From an uncultured Anaerolineae bacterium (GTDB lineage Bacteria > Chloroflexota > Anaerolineae > Aggregatilineales > Phototrophicaceae), in NCBI GenBank assembly GCA_937922795.1, contig CALAJK010000092.1:1-53239 (forward strand): a stretch of DNA of 53,239 nucleotides, given 5' to 3'. The number at the start of each line of letters is the position of its first letter. The stretch's first letter is position 1. A model generated the notes under the pieces. The model saw only the letters and a list, made by a program, of their open reading frames with translations. It ran no database searches and was not told where the DNA came from. Positions 27,275 through 35,607 of this stretch are shown one piece after another. Both the position numbers and the translations under genes were made by a program.

Positions 27275-28489
27275 TTACGCCCCGTACTTGGCCAGCCGGC
27301 CGGCGTGCGCCAGCGCCAGCGGCATCAGGTCGGTCGCCGGGAACTGGCCGAGCGCGCCGGCCATACATTCACGTTCGCCGAACACCTGCGCTCGGTCGGG
27401 CATGTGGGTCTTGGGCGCCCACAGCAGCGTCGGCACGGGATGCCAGCTGTGCGCCTTGTAGGTCGCCGGCGTCGAGTGGTCGCCGGTGATGATGAGCACG
27501 TCCGGTTTTAGATTGATGAGCGTCGGCAGGGCGGCGTCCACGCTCTCAATCACCTTGACTTTGGCGTCGAAGTCGCCGTCCTCGCCGCGGCTGTCGGTGT
27601 ACTTGATGTGGCAGAAGAAGAAGTCGTAGTCATTCCAAACGCGCGCCACATGGTTGAATTCGTCCTGCGGCGTATCGTGCGGGTCGGTGGCGATCACGTC
27701 CATGCCTACCAGCCGCGCCACGCCTTTGTACATCGGGTAGACGGCGACGCAGGCCGCCCGCAGTTTGTAGACGTCGCGGTACTTGGGCAGGTTGGGATCC
27801 ATGGCGAAGCCGCGCAGCGTCAGCATGTTGGCCGGCTCGTGACCTTTCAGGACTTCAGCGGCTTCGGCGATCCACTGGTTGACCAGCGCCGCCGTGGCCT
27901 CCGCTTCGGGCGAGCGCGCTTTGGCCGGCAGCGGCGGCACGCCGGTGAGCTGCGGATCGGTGTCGGCGATGTCGCCGTTCAGCCCGGGGCCACGCAGCAG
28001 CAGCGCGAAGCGGTAATCCTGCACCGCCTCGACGATGGTCTCCACGCCCGGCAGCTTGATCTGTTTGAGCAGCGCCACCCGTTTGGCGCCTTCCTCGGTG
28101 GAGATGCGGCCGGCGCGCCGGTCAGTGATCAACCCATTGGCGTCCACCGTGCAGAAGTTGCCGCGGATGGCCACGTCGCCGGGGTTGACCTCGATGCCGA
28201 TGCCGGTGGCCTCCAGCACGCCGCGCCCGATCTCGTACTGGATCGGGTCGTAACCGAACAGCGCCAGGTGCGCCGGCCCACTGCCGGGCGCGATGCCCCG
28301 GCTGACCGGGATGGACAGGCCGGTGCTGCCCTCCCGCGCCAGCAGATCCATGTGGGGCGTGTAGGCGGCCTCCAGCTCGGTCGGGCCATCAGGGATGCGC
28401 GGCAGCCCGCCCAACCCGTCCATGACCAGCAGGATGATCTTTCCGCCTTTGTCCTGCGCCAGGCGGCTGATGAGTTCAAAGTTCGCCAT
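27275..28489 (-). CDS. apgM: Archaeal-type cofactor-independent phosphoglycerate mutase
   Basis: A 404-residue alkaline-phosphatase-superfamily enzyme that interconverts 3- and 2-phosphoglycerate in glycolysis. Motifs include the N-terminal metal site VMDGLGG, the catalytic-serine region SRGIAPGSGPAHLALFGYDP, and the C-terminal metal sites FNHVARVWNDYDFFFCHIKY and IITGDHSTP. At about 400 residues it is the aPGAM type, shorter than the 510-residue GpmI. GAGGGT about 8 bases ahead supports ATG 28489. Confidence 0.94.
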   Translation of the reverse strand: MANFELISRLAQDKGGKIILLVMDGLGGLPRIPDGPTELEAAYTPHMDLLAREGSTGLSIPVSRGIAPGSGPAHLALFGYDPIQYEIGRGVLEATGIGIEVNPGDVAIRGNFCTVDANGLITDRRAGRISTEEGAKRVALLKQIKLPGVETIVEAVQDYRFALLLRGPGLNGDIADTDPQLTGVPPLPAKARSPEAEATAALVNQWIAEAAEVLKGHEPANMLTLRGFAMDPNLPKYRDVYKLRAACVAVYPMYKGVARLVGMDVIATDPHDTPQDEFNHVARVWNDYDFFFCHIKYTDSRGEDGDFDAKVKVIESVDAALPTLINLKPDVLIITGDHSTPATYKAHSWHPVPTLLWAPKTHMPDRAQVFGERECMAGALGQFPATDLMPLALAHAGRLAKYGA

Positions 28490-28552
28490 GAGTCATACCC
28501 TCAACTGCTGAAACGCCGGTAGGAACACGATGCCGAAGCTCGCGTCCCTATC

Positions 28553-28582
28553 GTTGTAACGCTTTCAGCAACGGGGTGTCAA
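28553..28582 (-). promoter_or_regulatory. Promoter of apgM
   Basis: A perfect TTGACA (28582-28577) and TTACAA/TACAAC (around 28558-28553) are 17-18 bases apart on the minus strand, about 60 bases ahead of the apgM start. Confidence 0.62.
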
Positions 28583-28637
28583 GGACGTTCGGCGGCGGAT
28601 GGGGGGACATCTATCATCAAACGCGAGGGGGGCGCCG

Positions 28638-28850
28638 TCAATCCAGCCTATTCTCCGTCATCCCCTCAGCCGGCTGCGCCGCCGGCGGCTCATCCCCAAA
28701 CCGGCGCAGATAGTCTTCAGCCAGAAAGGTGGTGACGCGCTCCACCAGCGCCAGCGTGGTGAGCTGGTCGAGCGCGATCTGTTCCCGTTCGGCCAGCCGG
28801 CGGTCGGCCTGGTGCAATGACTCCGGCAGTCCCAGTTGAATGGTGTGCAT
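28638..28850 (-). CDS. Small ribbon-helix-helix/antitoxin-like protein
   Basis: 70 residues. The N-terminal part (IQLGLPESLHQADRRLAERE, then a helix to about residue 50) resembles CopG/HicB-type ribbon-helix-helix proteins, which bind DNA as dimers. AGGAG lies 7 bases ahead of the ATG. No toxin-like gene touches it on either side, so it looks solitary. The assignment rests on a short pattern. Confidence 0.6.
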   Translation of the reverse strand: MHTIQLGLPESLHQADRRLAEREQIALDQLTTLALVERVTTFLAEDYLRRFGDEPPAAQPAEGMTENRLD

Positions 28851-28900
28851 ACATCGTCTCCTGCGCCTAGCGCGGCGCTCACGCTCTTCACAGCGGCGGC

Positions 28901-29317
28901 TTAGGCCGGCTGTTCGCCCCGCATGATGGCCGCCATCTCCTCCATCGGCACCTGCCGCACCGTCTTCGACAGCGTGATGTGAAAACCATCCGGGTCATGA
29001 ACGCTGAAGGTGCGGTCGCCCCAATACTGATCCTGGATCGGCGCAGCCACCGTCACACCGCGCGCCTGCGCCTCGGCGTACAGCGCGTCCAGATCGGCGC
29101 CGTCCGGCACGTACACCATCAGTTCGACGCCCGCGCCCCGCGCTGGCAGCGCCGGGTCGGCGCCCAACCCGATCATCGCCTGCCCCAGGCTGACGATGGC
29201 GAAGGCCGGTTTACCGTCCGGCCCGGCCATGAGGGTATCCTGGTTGAAACCCAGCTTTTGGGTATAAAACGCGGCGCTGGCCTCGACATCACGCACGGCA
29301 AGTATCGGCATAATCAT
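28901..29317 (-). CDS. VOC-family protein (glyoxalase/bleomycin-resistance fold)
   Basis: 138 residues with the paired beta-alpha-beta-beta-beta modules of the VOC fold: ILAVRDVEASAAFYTQKLGF at the start and SVHDPDGFHITL near the end, the second giving a likely Glu/His-type metal site. Members include glyoxalase I, dioxygenases and drug-binding proteins; the substrate is not evident. ATG 29317 has GGGAG about 8 bases ahead and is preferred to an upstream GTG. The promoter carries a palindrome shared with the lytic transglycosylase promoter at 35.4 kb. Confidence 0.85.
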   Translation of the reverse strand: MIMPILAVRDVEASAAFYTQKLGFNQDTLMAGPDGKPAFAIVSLGQAMIGLGADPALPARGAGVELMVYVPDGADLDALYAEAQARGVTVAAPIQDQYWGDRTFSVHDPDGFHITLSKTVRQVPMEEMAAIMRGEQPA

Positions 29318-29353
29318 CACCACATCTCCCACGATCACGCTGACGATGACGCC

Positions 29354-29393
29354 AGATTAGCACATATGTTCTAATTTGTCAAGAACAAATTAG
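29354..29393 (-). promoter_or_regulatory. VOC gene promoter with operator palindromes
   Basis: TTGACA (29382-29377) and TAATCT (29359-29354) have a 17-base spacer. The near-perfect palindrome ATTAGAACATATGTGCTAAT (29375-29356) fills the spacer and runs into the -10. A second perfect inverted repeat, CTAATTTGT / ACAAATTAG with 5 bases between (29393-29371), covers the -35. This is the placement expected of a repressor site. Confidence 0.75.
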
Positions 29394-29477
29394 GCCGCCG
29401 ACCGGCGCGCTCGCCACCAGCCCGATTTGAGGGTATGATAGCCGCGCGATCTTCCGACCTGCACAAGGAGGATGATG

Positions 29478-31181
29478 ATGTTTGACAAGCTCCCCGCGAG
29501 CGCTCAGGAGTTCATAAACTGGGAATGGTCTCAGATTGAACCGTTCTACTACGACCTGGCCTCGCGCTCATTGGAACCGGACACCGTGGCGGAATGGCTG
29601 GCTGACTGGACGCGCCTGAGCGCGCTGGTCAGCGAGTCGTATGTGCGCCTGTATGTGGCGACCACCCTCAACACAGCCGATCAGGCAGCCGTCAAGCGCT
29701 TCCACGACTTTCTCGAACACATTCTGGAGCCGGTGGAAGCCGCCGACCAGCGCCTGAAGGAGACGCTTCTGGCCAGCGGCTTGCAGCCCCAGGGCTTTGA
29801 GATCCCGCTGCGCAACCTGCGCGCCGACGCTGAACTATTCCGCCCGGAGAACATCCCCCTGTTCACCCAGGAGCGCAAGCTGAGCACCGAGTACGACCAG
29901 ATCATCGGCGCTCAGACGGTGCAGTGGGAGGGCGAAGAGCGCACCGTGATGCAGATGCAGCCGGTCTTTCAGGAGCTGGACCGCGCCCGCCGCGAACGCG
30001 CCTGGCGGCTGGTCTCCGAACGGCAGCTCGCCGACCGGCAGAAGCTGAACGGGCTATGGCAGCAGTTCCTGGCGCTGCGGCAGCAGATCGCTGCCAACGC
30101 CGGCTTCGATGACTACCGGGCGTTCCGCTGGAAACAGCTCAAGCGCTTCGACTACACGCCCGAAGACTGCCTGACGTTCCACCAGGCCATCGAGCAGGTT
30201 GCCGTCCCGGCGGCCTCGCGGCTGTACGCCCGCCGGCAGGCGCGGCTGGGCGTCGAGACGCTGCGCCCCTGGGATCTGGACGTTGACCCCCTGGGCCGCC
30301 CGCCGCTGCGCCCCTTCACCGCCGTCGCCGACCTGGAAGCCCACGCCGAAGCCATCTTCCACCGGGTAGATCCGCAGTTGGGCGCGTACTTCAGCACCAT
30401 GCGCCAGGAGAAGCTGCTCGACCTGGACAACCGCAAGCACAAGGCCCCCGGCGGCTACCAGATCGATCTGGCAGTCGTCAAACGCCCGTTCATCTTCATG
30501 AACGCGGTGGGCATCCACGACGATGTGCAGACGCTGCTGCACGAAGGCGGGCATGCCTTTCACTGGTTCGAGTGTTCGCGCCTGCCCTACGCTCAGCAGT
30601 GGGAGTTCGGCGCGGAGATCGCCGAGGTGGCCTCGATGTCGATGGAGCTGCTGGCGGCGCCCTATCTCAACCATGACAGCGGCGGCTTCTACAGCCCGGC
30701 CGACGCCGCTCGCGCCCGCATCGAACATCTGGAGACCATGATCCTGTTCTGGCCGTATATGGCGGTGGTGGACGCCTTCCAGCACTGGGCTTACACCCAT
30801 GTTGACCAAGCCTCCGACCCGGCCAACTGCGACGCGCAGTGGGCGGCGCTGTGGGCGCGCTTCATGCCCAGCGTGGACTGGGGCGGCCTAGAAGACGCGA
30901 TGATGACCGGCTGGCAGCGCAAGCTGCACATCTTCCAGGTTCCGTTCTACTATGTAGACTACGGCTTGGCGCAGATGGGCGCGCTGCAAGTGTGGCGCAA
31001 CGCGCTGCGCGACCAGGCGCAGGCCGTGCAGCAGTACCGCGCGGCGCTGGCGCTGGGCGGCACGCGCCCGCTGCCGGAGCTCTACGCCGCCGCCGGGGCG
31101 AAGTTCGCCTTCGATGCCGAGACGCTGAGCGAAGTGGTGGGTTTGATCGAACAGACGCTGGCGGCGCTGGAAGTGGTCTGA
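29478..31181 (+). CDS. M3-family oligoendopeptidase (PepF-like)
   Basis: A 567-residue zinc metallopeptidase that cleaves short peptides, probably in the cytoplasm. The HEGGH zinc motif is at His355, with the third ligand Glu expected in the downstream EIAEVASMSMELL segment. The C-terminal VPFYYVDYGLAQMGALQVW is typical of M3B oligopeptidases. AAGGAGG directly abuts three consecutive ATG codons; the third (29478) has the proper 6-base spacing and is chosen. The upstream gap holds a weak TATGAT and the VOC promoter in the other direction. Confidence 0.93.
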   Translation: MFDKLPASAQEFINWEWSQIEPFYYDLASRSLEPDTVAEWLADWTRLSALVSESYVRLYVATTLNTADQAAVKRFHDFLEHILEPVEAADQRLKETLLASGLQPQGFEIPLRNLRADAELFRPENIPLFTQERKLSTEYDQIIGAQTVQWEGEERTVMQMQPVFQELDRARRERAWRLVSERQLADRQKLNGLWQQFLALRQQIAANAGFDDYRAFRWKQLKRFDYTPEDCLTFHQAIEQVAVPAASRLYARRQARLGVETLRPWDLDVDPLGRPPLRPFTAVADLEAHAEAIFHRVDPQLGAYFSTMRQEKLLDLDNRKHKAPGGYQIDLAVVKRPFIFMNAVGIHDDVQTLLHEGGHAFHWFECSRLPYAQQWEFGAEIAEVASMSMELLAAPYLNHDSGGFYSPADAARARIEHLETMILFWPYMAVVDAFQHWAYTHVDQASDPANCDAQWAALWARFMPSVDWGGLEDAMMTGWQRKLHIFQVPFYYVDYGLAQMGALQVWRNALRDQAQAVQQYRAALALGGTRPLPELYAAAGAKFAFDAETLSEVVGLIEQTLAALEVV

Positions 31182-31202
31182 GCGCGCGGCGAATCCTGCC
31201 CT

Positions 31203-31230
31203 TTGACGCTGTCACCTTTGAGAATATACT
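31203..31230 (+). promoter_or_regulatory. Promoter of the glycosyltransferase operon
   Basis: TTGACG (31203-31208) and TATACT (31225-31230) with a 16-base spacer lie 45 bases ahead of the glycosyltransferase start. Confidence 0.68.
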
Positions 31231-31274
31231 CATCGCGCAGACAGTGAGATCCGGTGTGAAGGGCGGGCTGCCTA

Positions 31275-32447
31275 ATGCCTGATTCCGACAAGATGCCCCG
31301 CGCTTCTGCTTCCATGCCGCTGCACGTTGGCCTGCTGACGCCGGATCTCAGCCATGCGCACGGCTGGGCGCACGTCAGCCTCAGCCTGATCGAGGCGCTG
31401 CGCCGGGCGGGCGTGCGGCTGACGGTGATCGCTGCCCGCAACTCGCCCGACGTGCCTGGCCTGGACTTCCCCCGGCTGCTGCCAAGCGTCGCGCCGCCCG
31501 AACGCCATACGCTGCTCAAGCAGCTCTGGCTCACCCCGTGCGTCTGGGCGCGGCTGCGCGGCTGCCAGCTCATCCACGCCACCGCCGAGCCATATGCGCC
31601 GCTGGCGGCGTGGGCGGCCGGCCGGCGCCCGGTCATCGTCACCGGCCACGGCAGCTTCGTGCAGATGGCCGCCCACCGGCGCTTCCCCGCCGGCGTCATC
31701 TACCGCTGGGCGCTGCGGCGGGCGCTGCTGGTGTGCGTCAGCCGCTACACGGCGCGCGTGGCGGCGGCGGCGCTGCCCGGCGTGCAGACGCTGGTCGTCA
31801 ACAACGGCGTCGATGCCGCCCGCTTCGCGCGGCTGCCGCGCAGCGCGGTGGCCAAGCGCGGGCCGACCGTGCTGGCGGTGGGGGCGGTCAAGCCGCGCAA
31901 AGGCACGCTGGAGCTGGTGCGGGCGCTGGCGGCGGTGCGCCATCACCTGCCCGATGTCCAGGGGGTGATCATCGGCGATCTCGATCAAGACCCGGCCTAC
32001 GTCGCCGCCGTGCGGGCAGCGATCCATGAGCTAGGGCTGGCGGACTGTGTGCATCTGCTCGGCCGCCTGCCGGAGGCCGAGCTGCTCGCCTGGTACGGTG
32101 CTGCTGATGTGTTCGTCCAGCCAGCGATCAGCGACGATTGGAAATTCGAAGGCTACGGCCTGGTCTACCTGGAAGCGAGCGCCGCCGGGCTGCCGGTCAT
32201 CGGGGCGGACGGCAGCGGCGCGGAGGATGCGATCGACGACGGCCAGACCGGGCTGCTGCTCCCCCAGGCCGATCTAGCTGACCGACTGCCCCAGGCCATC
32301 TTGCAAGTGCTGACCGATCCGGCGCTGGCGGCGCGGTTGGGCGCTGCTGGCCGCGCCAAAGCGGCCGCCCAAACCTGGGATCACGTCGCCCAGCAGATGA
32401 TCGCCGTCTACCGCCAGCGCCTGGAAATGGCGCAGGAGCGCGCCTGA
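31275..32447 (+). CDS. GT4-family glycosyltransferase
   Basis: A 390-residue GT-B enzyme that transfers sugar from a nucleotide donor. N-terminal Rossmann part: GLLTPDLSHAHGWAHVSLSL. C-terminal part: VLAVGAVKPRKGTLELVRAL, HLLGRLPEAELLAWYGAADV, and the donor-site element EGYGLVYLEASAAGLPVIG. The start at 31275 has only a weak purine-rich site; an internal ATG at 31293 is possible. The flippase start overlaps the stop as TGATG. Together with the next genes it suggests a small surface-polysaccharide or glycolipid pathway. Confidence 0.92.
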   Translation: MPDSDKMPRASASMPLHVGLLTPDLSHAHGWAHVSLSLIEALRRAGVRLTVIAARNSPDVPGLDFPRLLPSVAPPERHTLLKQLWLTPCVWARLRGCQLIHATAEPYAPLAAWAAGRRPVIVTGHGSFVQMAAHRRFPAGVIYRWALRRALLVCVSRYTARVAAAALPGVQTLVVNNGVDAARFARLPRSAVAKRGPTVLAVGAVKPRKGTLELVRALAAVRHHLPDVQGVIIGDLDQDPAYVAAVRAAIHELGLADCVHLLGRLPEAELLAWYGAADVFVQPAISDDWKFEGYGLVYLEASAAGLPVIGADGSGAEDAIDDGQTGLLLPQADLADRLPQAILQVLTDPALAARLGAAGRAKAAAQTWDHVAQQMIAVYRQRLEMAQERA

Positions 32448-33862
32448 TGGCCGGCTGGCGCGGCATCACCCGCAGCAAGTTCGTCCGCGACACGCTCATC
32501 CTGCAGGCCAGCAAATTGGGCGTGACCGCGCTGGGGCTGGCGGCCTGGGCGGTCGTGCCGGTCGCGCTGGGGACAGACCGCTACGGCGTCTGGGCGCTGG
32601 CGCAGTCGGCTTTCGCCATCTGGCTGACGTTCGACCTGACCGGCGCAGCGGTGGCCGTGCACACCCGGCTGGCCGCCGCGGTGGGCGCGCGCGACCAGGC
32701 CGAAATCCTGCGGCTGATGGCGGCCTACGTGCGGATCATGCTGATCTGGGCGCTGGTGAGCATGATCGTCTTGTTCGCCTTCGCCCCGGCGCTGGCCGCG
32801 CGGCTGTATCCCGATGCCATCCCGCTGGTCGAAGCCGGCCGGGAAGCGCTGCCGGCGCTGCCGGCGCTCGCCTGGGGCGGCAGCGCGCAGATTGGGCGGC
32901 TGGCGGCCTGGCTGTCGCTCAGCCTGCTGGCTGACCCGTTCTACAACCTGGTCGTCATCGCGCTCCAGAGCCGCCGGCAGATGGGCGCGCTGGCGCTGCT
33001 GCAGAACGCCAACCAACTGGTGCTGACGCTGTGCCTGGTGGGCGGCGCGCTGCTCAACCCCACGCCCGAAACGCTGACCGCCGCCCGGCTGCTGTATTCC
33101 TTCAGCACCCTGCTGCTGGCGCTGGCGGTCTACAGCCGGCTGCGCGAACGCGGGGGCGTGGCCTACCCACCGGCGCGGGCGGTGCTGGCTGCCGCGCCGC
33201 GCGCCTCGTACCGCCCTTACTGGCGCTTCGGTTTCGCCAACGCGCTCGATAAAAACCTCGCCAACCTGTACACCCAGCTTCCGCTCCAGCTCGTCGGCGT
33301 GTTCGCCGGCCAGGCGGCGGTCAGCTACCTGCAGCTCGCCCTGCGCGGGATCCAGCAGGCCGGCCTGTTCACCTCCGCCGTCTTCGACAATCTGCAAGCG
33401 GTCGTGCCCCAGGCCATCAGCCGCGGCGACTACCTGCGGCTGTGGCGCAATCTGCGGCGGGCGCTGCTGGCGCTGGCCGTCGGCGGCGGCCTGTTCTACG
33501 GCGCGGTGGCGTTGGCCGCGCCGCTGGTCATCGTGCCGCTGTTCGGTCAGGAGTGGGAGCCAGCGCTGCCGCTGATCCCGACGCTGGCGATCTACGGCGT
33601 GGTGACCACAGTCGGCGGCGTCTTCGGCCCGCTGTACCGCGCCCTCAATCTGATGCGCGCTGCGCTGCTCATCAAAGCCGGGACGCTGGCCGTCGGGCTG
33701 GCAGCGGGCGCGCCGCTCATCCTGAGTTGGGGAGCGTTAGGCGGCGCTTGGACGGTGAACGGCTTGTTCGTGGGCTCGGTGCTGCTGACGGCGGCGGCGG
33801 CGCTGCCAGCGCTGCGCCGGCGGGCGTTGACGGTGCGCCCGCAGGAAGGGATGTCATCTTGA
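32447..33862 (+). CDS. Polysaccharide flippase-like MOP-family membrane protein
   Basis: A 471-residue integral membrane protein with about twelve to fourteen predicted membrane segments and the N-terminal pattern ASKLGVTALGLAAWAVVPVA of Wzx/MATE-like lipid-linked sugar flippases. It would move a lipid-linked glycan across the membrane. The ATG overlaps the glycosyltransferase stop by one base, and its own stop overlaps the methyltransferase start, so the three genes are translationally coupled. Confidence 0.88.
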   Translation: MAGWRGITRSKFVRDTLILQASKLGVTALGLAAWAVVPVALGTDRYGVWALAQSAFAIWLTFDLTGAAVAVHTRLAAAVGARDQAEILRLMAAYVRIMLIWALVSMIVLFAFAPALAARLYPDAIPLVEAGREALPALPALAWGGSAQIGRLAAWLSLSLLADPFYNLVVIALQSRRQMGALALLQNANQLVLTLCLVGGALLNPTPETLTAARLLYSFSTLLLALAVYSRLRERGGVAYPPARAVLAAAPRASYRPYWRFGFANALDKNLANLYTQLPLQLVGVFAGQAAVSYLQLALRGIQQAGLFTSAVFDNLQAVVPQAISRGDYLRLWRNLRRALLALAVGGGLFYGAVALAAPLVIVPLFGQEWEPALPLIPTLAIYGVVTTVGGVFGPLYRALNLMRAALLIKAGTLAVGLAAGAPLILSWGALGGAWTVNGLFVGSVLLTAAAALPALRRRALTVRPQEGMSS

Positions 33863-34632
33863 ACCGGCAGGTCAAAGACGCGCTGCGCGGGAGTTTTCTC
33901 CGCCCTGTTTATCTGTGGCTGGCCAACCGCTACCGGGCGCTGCGCCGGCTGGTGCAGTACCCCGCCACCGCCCGGGTGGGCGTCGTGGATTACGACTCCT
34001 ACTGGGACGGCAAGGCTCAGGGCGGCCTGGGTGTCCTATCCGAGTGGCGGCGGCGGCGGGCGCAGGCTTTCACCGAGCTGGTCAGCCCCGGCGACCGGGT
34101 GCTGGATCTGGGTGTGGGCGACGGCGCGCTGCTGCGCTACATGCTGGAGCGCAAAGCGATTGAGGCCTATGGCCTGGACATATCGCCCAAAGCGGTGGCT
34201 TTCTGCCGCGAGCAGGGGCTGAACGTCGAACTGGCCGACCTCAACCGGCCTATCGCGCAGTATCTGCGCCAGCCGTTCGACTACATCATCCTGTCGGAGA
34301 TCATCGAGCACTTGCCCGACCCCGAACGCCTGCTGAACGACCTGCGCCCTCACGCTCGCAAGGGGCTGATCGTCTCCATCCCGAACACTGGCTTCTATCA
34401 CCACCGGCTGCGGCTGCTGCTGGGCCGGTTCCCGCTCCAGTGGGTGGTCACGCCGGGCGAACACCTGCGCTTCTGGACGCGGGCGGACTTCCACTGGTGG
34501 GCGCGGCAGATGCGCTTTCGCATCCTGCGCGAGATCCCGTATGAGGGCACGCCTGGGCTGAGGCGGATCTGGCCGGGGCTGTTCGCGGCGGCGTTCGTCT
34601 TTTGGCTTCAGGACGAGGCGCAGGCGGAGTAG
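33859..34632 (+). CDS. SAM-dependent class I methyltransferase
   Basis: 257 residues. The SAM-binding motif VLDLGVGDGALLRYM, the acidic tip YGLDIS and IILSEIIEHLPDPE give a class I methyltransferase of the methyltransferase-11/23 type. The start is read as TTG at 33859, in TTGA overlapping the flippase stop, with GGAAGGG about 8 bases ahead. The same frame is open far upstream inside the flippase gene but without homology. It probably methylates a sugar or lipid in the same pathway. Confidence 0.86.
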   Translation: MNRQVKDALRGSFLRPVYLWLANRYRALRRLVQYPATARVGVVDYDSYWDGKAQGGLGVLSEWRRRRAQAFTELVSPGDRVLDLGVGDGALLRYMLERKAIEAYGLDISPKAVAFCREQGLNVELADLNRPIAQYLRQPFDYIILSEIIEHLPDPERLLNDLRPHARKGLIVSIPNTGFYHHRLRLLLGRFPLQWVVTPGEHLRFWTRADFHWWARQMRFRILREIPYEGTPGLRRIWPGLFAAAFVFWLQDEAQAE

Positions 34633-34707
34633 GGGCGCGCCTGCGCCCAGCGGAGCCGACCGATCAGAAGGGATTTCGCTCGGATCGACAACCTGGCCGG
34701 CTACTAA

Positions 34708-35403
34708 CTAAGGCCGCGCCCGCTGCGCGGCGGCGGCCATCTGGCACAGCCGCTCGCCCCCGGCGGCCAGCCATTGGTCGAGCGTCTCGCTGTGCGGCTT
34801 GCCCACCAGCGCATCGGCGTAGATGGCCGTCCCCCAGCGGTAGTAGCGCCGCGCCTCGTCTGGCCACTGCGAGGAGGGCGTCTGCGTCACCCGTGGGCCG
34901 CCGTTGTAACACGCCAGCGTCAGGCCGATGTCACCCCCGGCGTAGCCCTGACAGGCTTTCAGGAAATTGGCGCTGCGGCGGGCGTTCGTGTCGGGGTCGA
35001 GCATGTCCTCCCCTGACGCGAAATGAAACGGCATCACTTGGAACAGCCCCTGCGCGCCCGCTGGGCTGTGGATGGTCGGATGCCCGCATGATTCGATCTG
35101 CATCACCGTCGCCAGCAGGTTCGGCTCCAGCCCATAGTCGGCGGCCCAGCGGCGAATATCGCCGGCCCAGTAGTCCACCTCCGGCGTGAACAGCGGCGCC
35201 AGCGGGCTGAACAGCCCCGACACGGCGTGGGCGGCGCGGGCGTAGGCGTCCAGGCCGACGGCGGCCAGCCGGGGCGCCAGCAGCGCCAGCGCGATGCCGG
35301 CCGCCAGCCCCGGCAGTTGGCGCAGCAGCCGCGGCCAGACTCCCGCCGGACGGCGTCGAGTCGTGGCGCGCCCGCGAGGGCGTGACCGCGTTTTGACCCC
35401 CAT
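34708..35403 (-). CDS. Lytic transglycosylase (SLT domain)
   Basis: 231 residues. A basic N-terminus and one hydrophobic anchor (about 31-52) precede a lysozyme-like domain that cleaves peptidoglycan between MurNAc and GlcNAc. Catalytic Glu104 is in VMQIESCGHPT, followed by GAQGLFQVMPFHF and ACYNGGP, the hallmarks of family 1 lytic transglycosylases. A purine-rich site (AGGGAGAGG) lies just ahead of the ATG. The gene is divergent from the SPFH gene, and its promoter carries a palindrome also found ahead of the VOC gene. Confidence 0.92.
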   Translation of the reverse strand: MGVKTRSRPRGRATTRRRPAGVWPRLLRQLPGLAAGIALALLAPRLAAVGLDAYARAAHAVSGLFSPLAPLFTPEVDYWAGDIRRWAADYGLEPNLLATVMQIESCGHPTIHSPAGAQGLFQVMPFHFASGEDMLDPDTNARRSANFLKACQGYAGGDIGLTLACYNGGPRVTQTPSSQWPDEARRYYRWGTAIYADALVGKPHSETLDQWLAAGGERLCQMAAAAQRARP

Positions 35404-35430
35404 AGCCTCTCCCTGAGATACATGTCAAGC

Positions 35431-35445
35431 GTGTGATATACACAC
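35431..35445. promoter_or_regulatory. Palindrome in the lytic transglycosylase leader
   Basis: GTGTG-ATATA-CACAC is a perfect 5-bp inverted repeat just downstream of the -10 box on the minus strand, near the predicted transcript start. It is a possible second operator. Confidence 0.35.
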
Positions 35446-35446
35446 A

Positions 35447-35475
35447 ATTTTAGAACATATGTTCTTGTTTGACAA
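35447..35475 (-). promoter_or_regulatory. Lytic transglycosylase promoter with internal LexA-like palindrome
   Basis: TTGTCA (35475-35470) and TAAAAT (35452-35447) have a 17-base spacer. The perfect palindrome AGAACATATGTTCT (35465-35452) occupies the spacer, with GAAC-N4-GTTC as in Gram-positive LexA boxes. The element lines up with the VOC promoter at 29354-29382. Confidence 0.75.
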
Positions 35476-35515
35476 GAGCGAACCCCCAATTCCGGGGCGT
35501 TCCTAGCCAAATGGG

Positions 35516-35544
35516 TTGGGCAGCGCCGCCGCAGATGTTACAAT
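35516..35544 (+). promoter_or_regulatory. Promoter of the SPFH gene
   Basis: TTGGGC (35516-35521) and TACAAT (35539-35544) with a 17-base spacer stand about 60 bases ahead of the gene. Confidence 0.62.
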
Positions 35545-35607
35545 AAGACGAGTTGGTTGCAAGTGAGCATCTGCCAACACGCGACAGATGATGAAAGGAG
35601 TTGGAAT

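Noticed and set aside
28638..29317. Toxin-antitoxin pair formed by the small protein and the VOC gene
   Set aside because: The VOC protein has a complete enzyme/drug-binding fold and its own promoter; it is not a known toxin type.
33442..33858. Upstream extension of the methyltransferase frame
   Set aside because: It lies entirely within the flippase gene and has no resemblance to methyltransferases.
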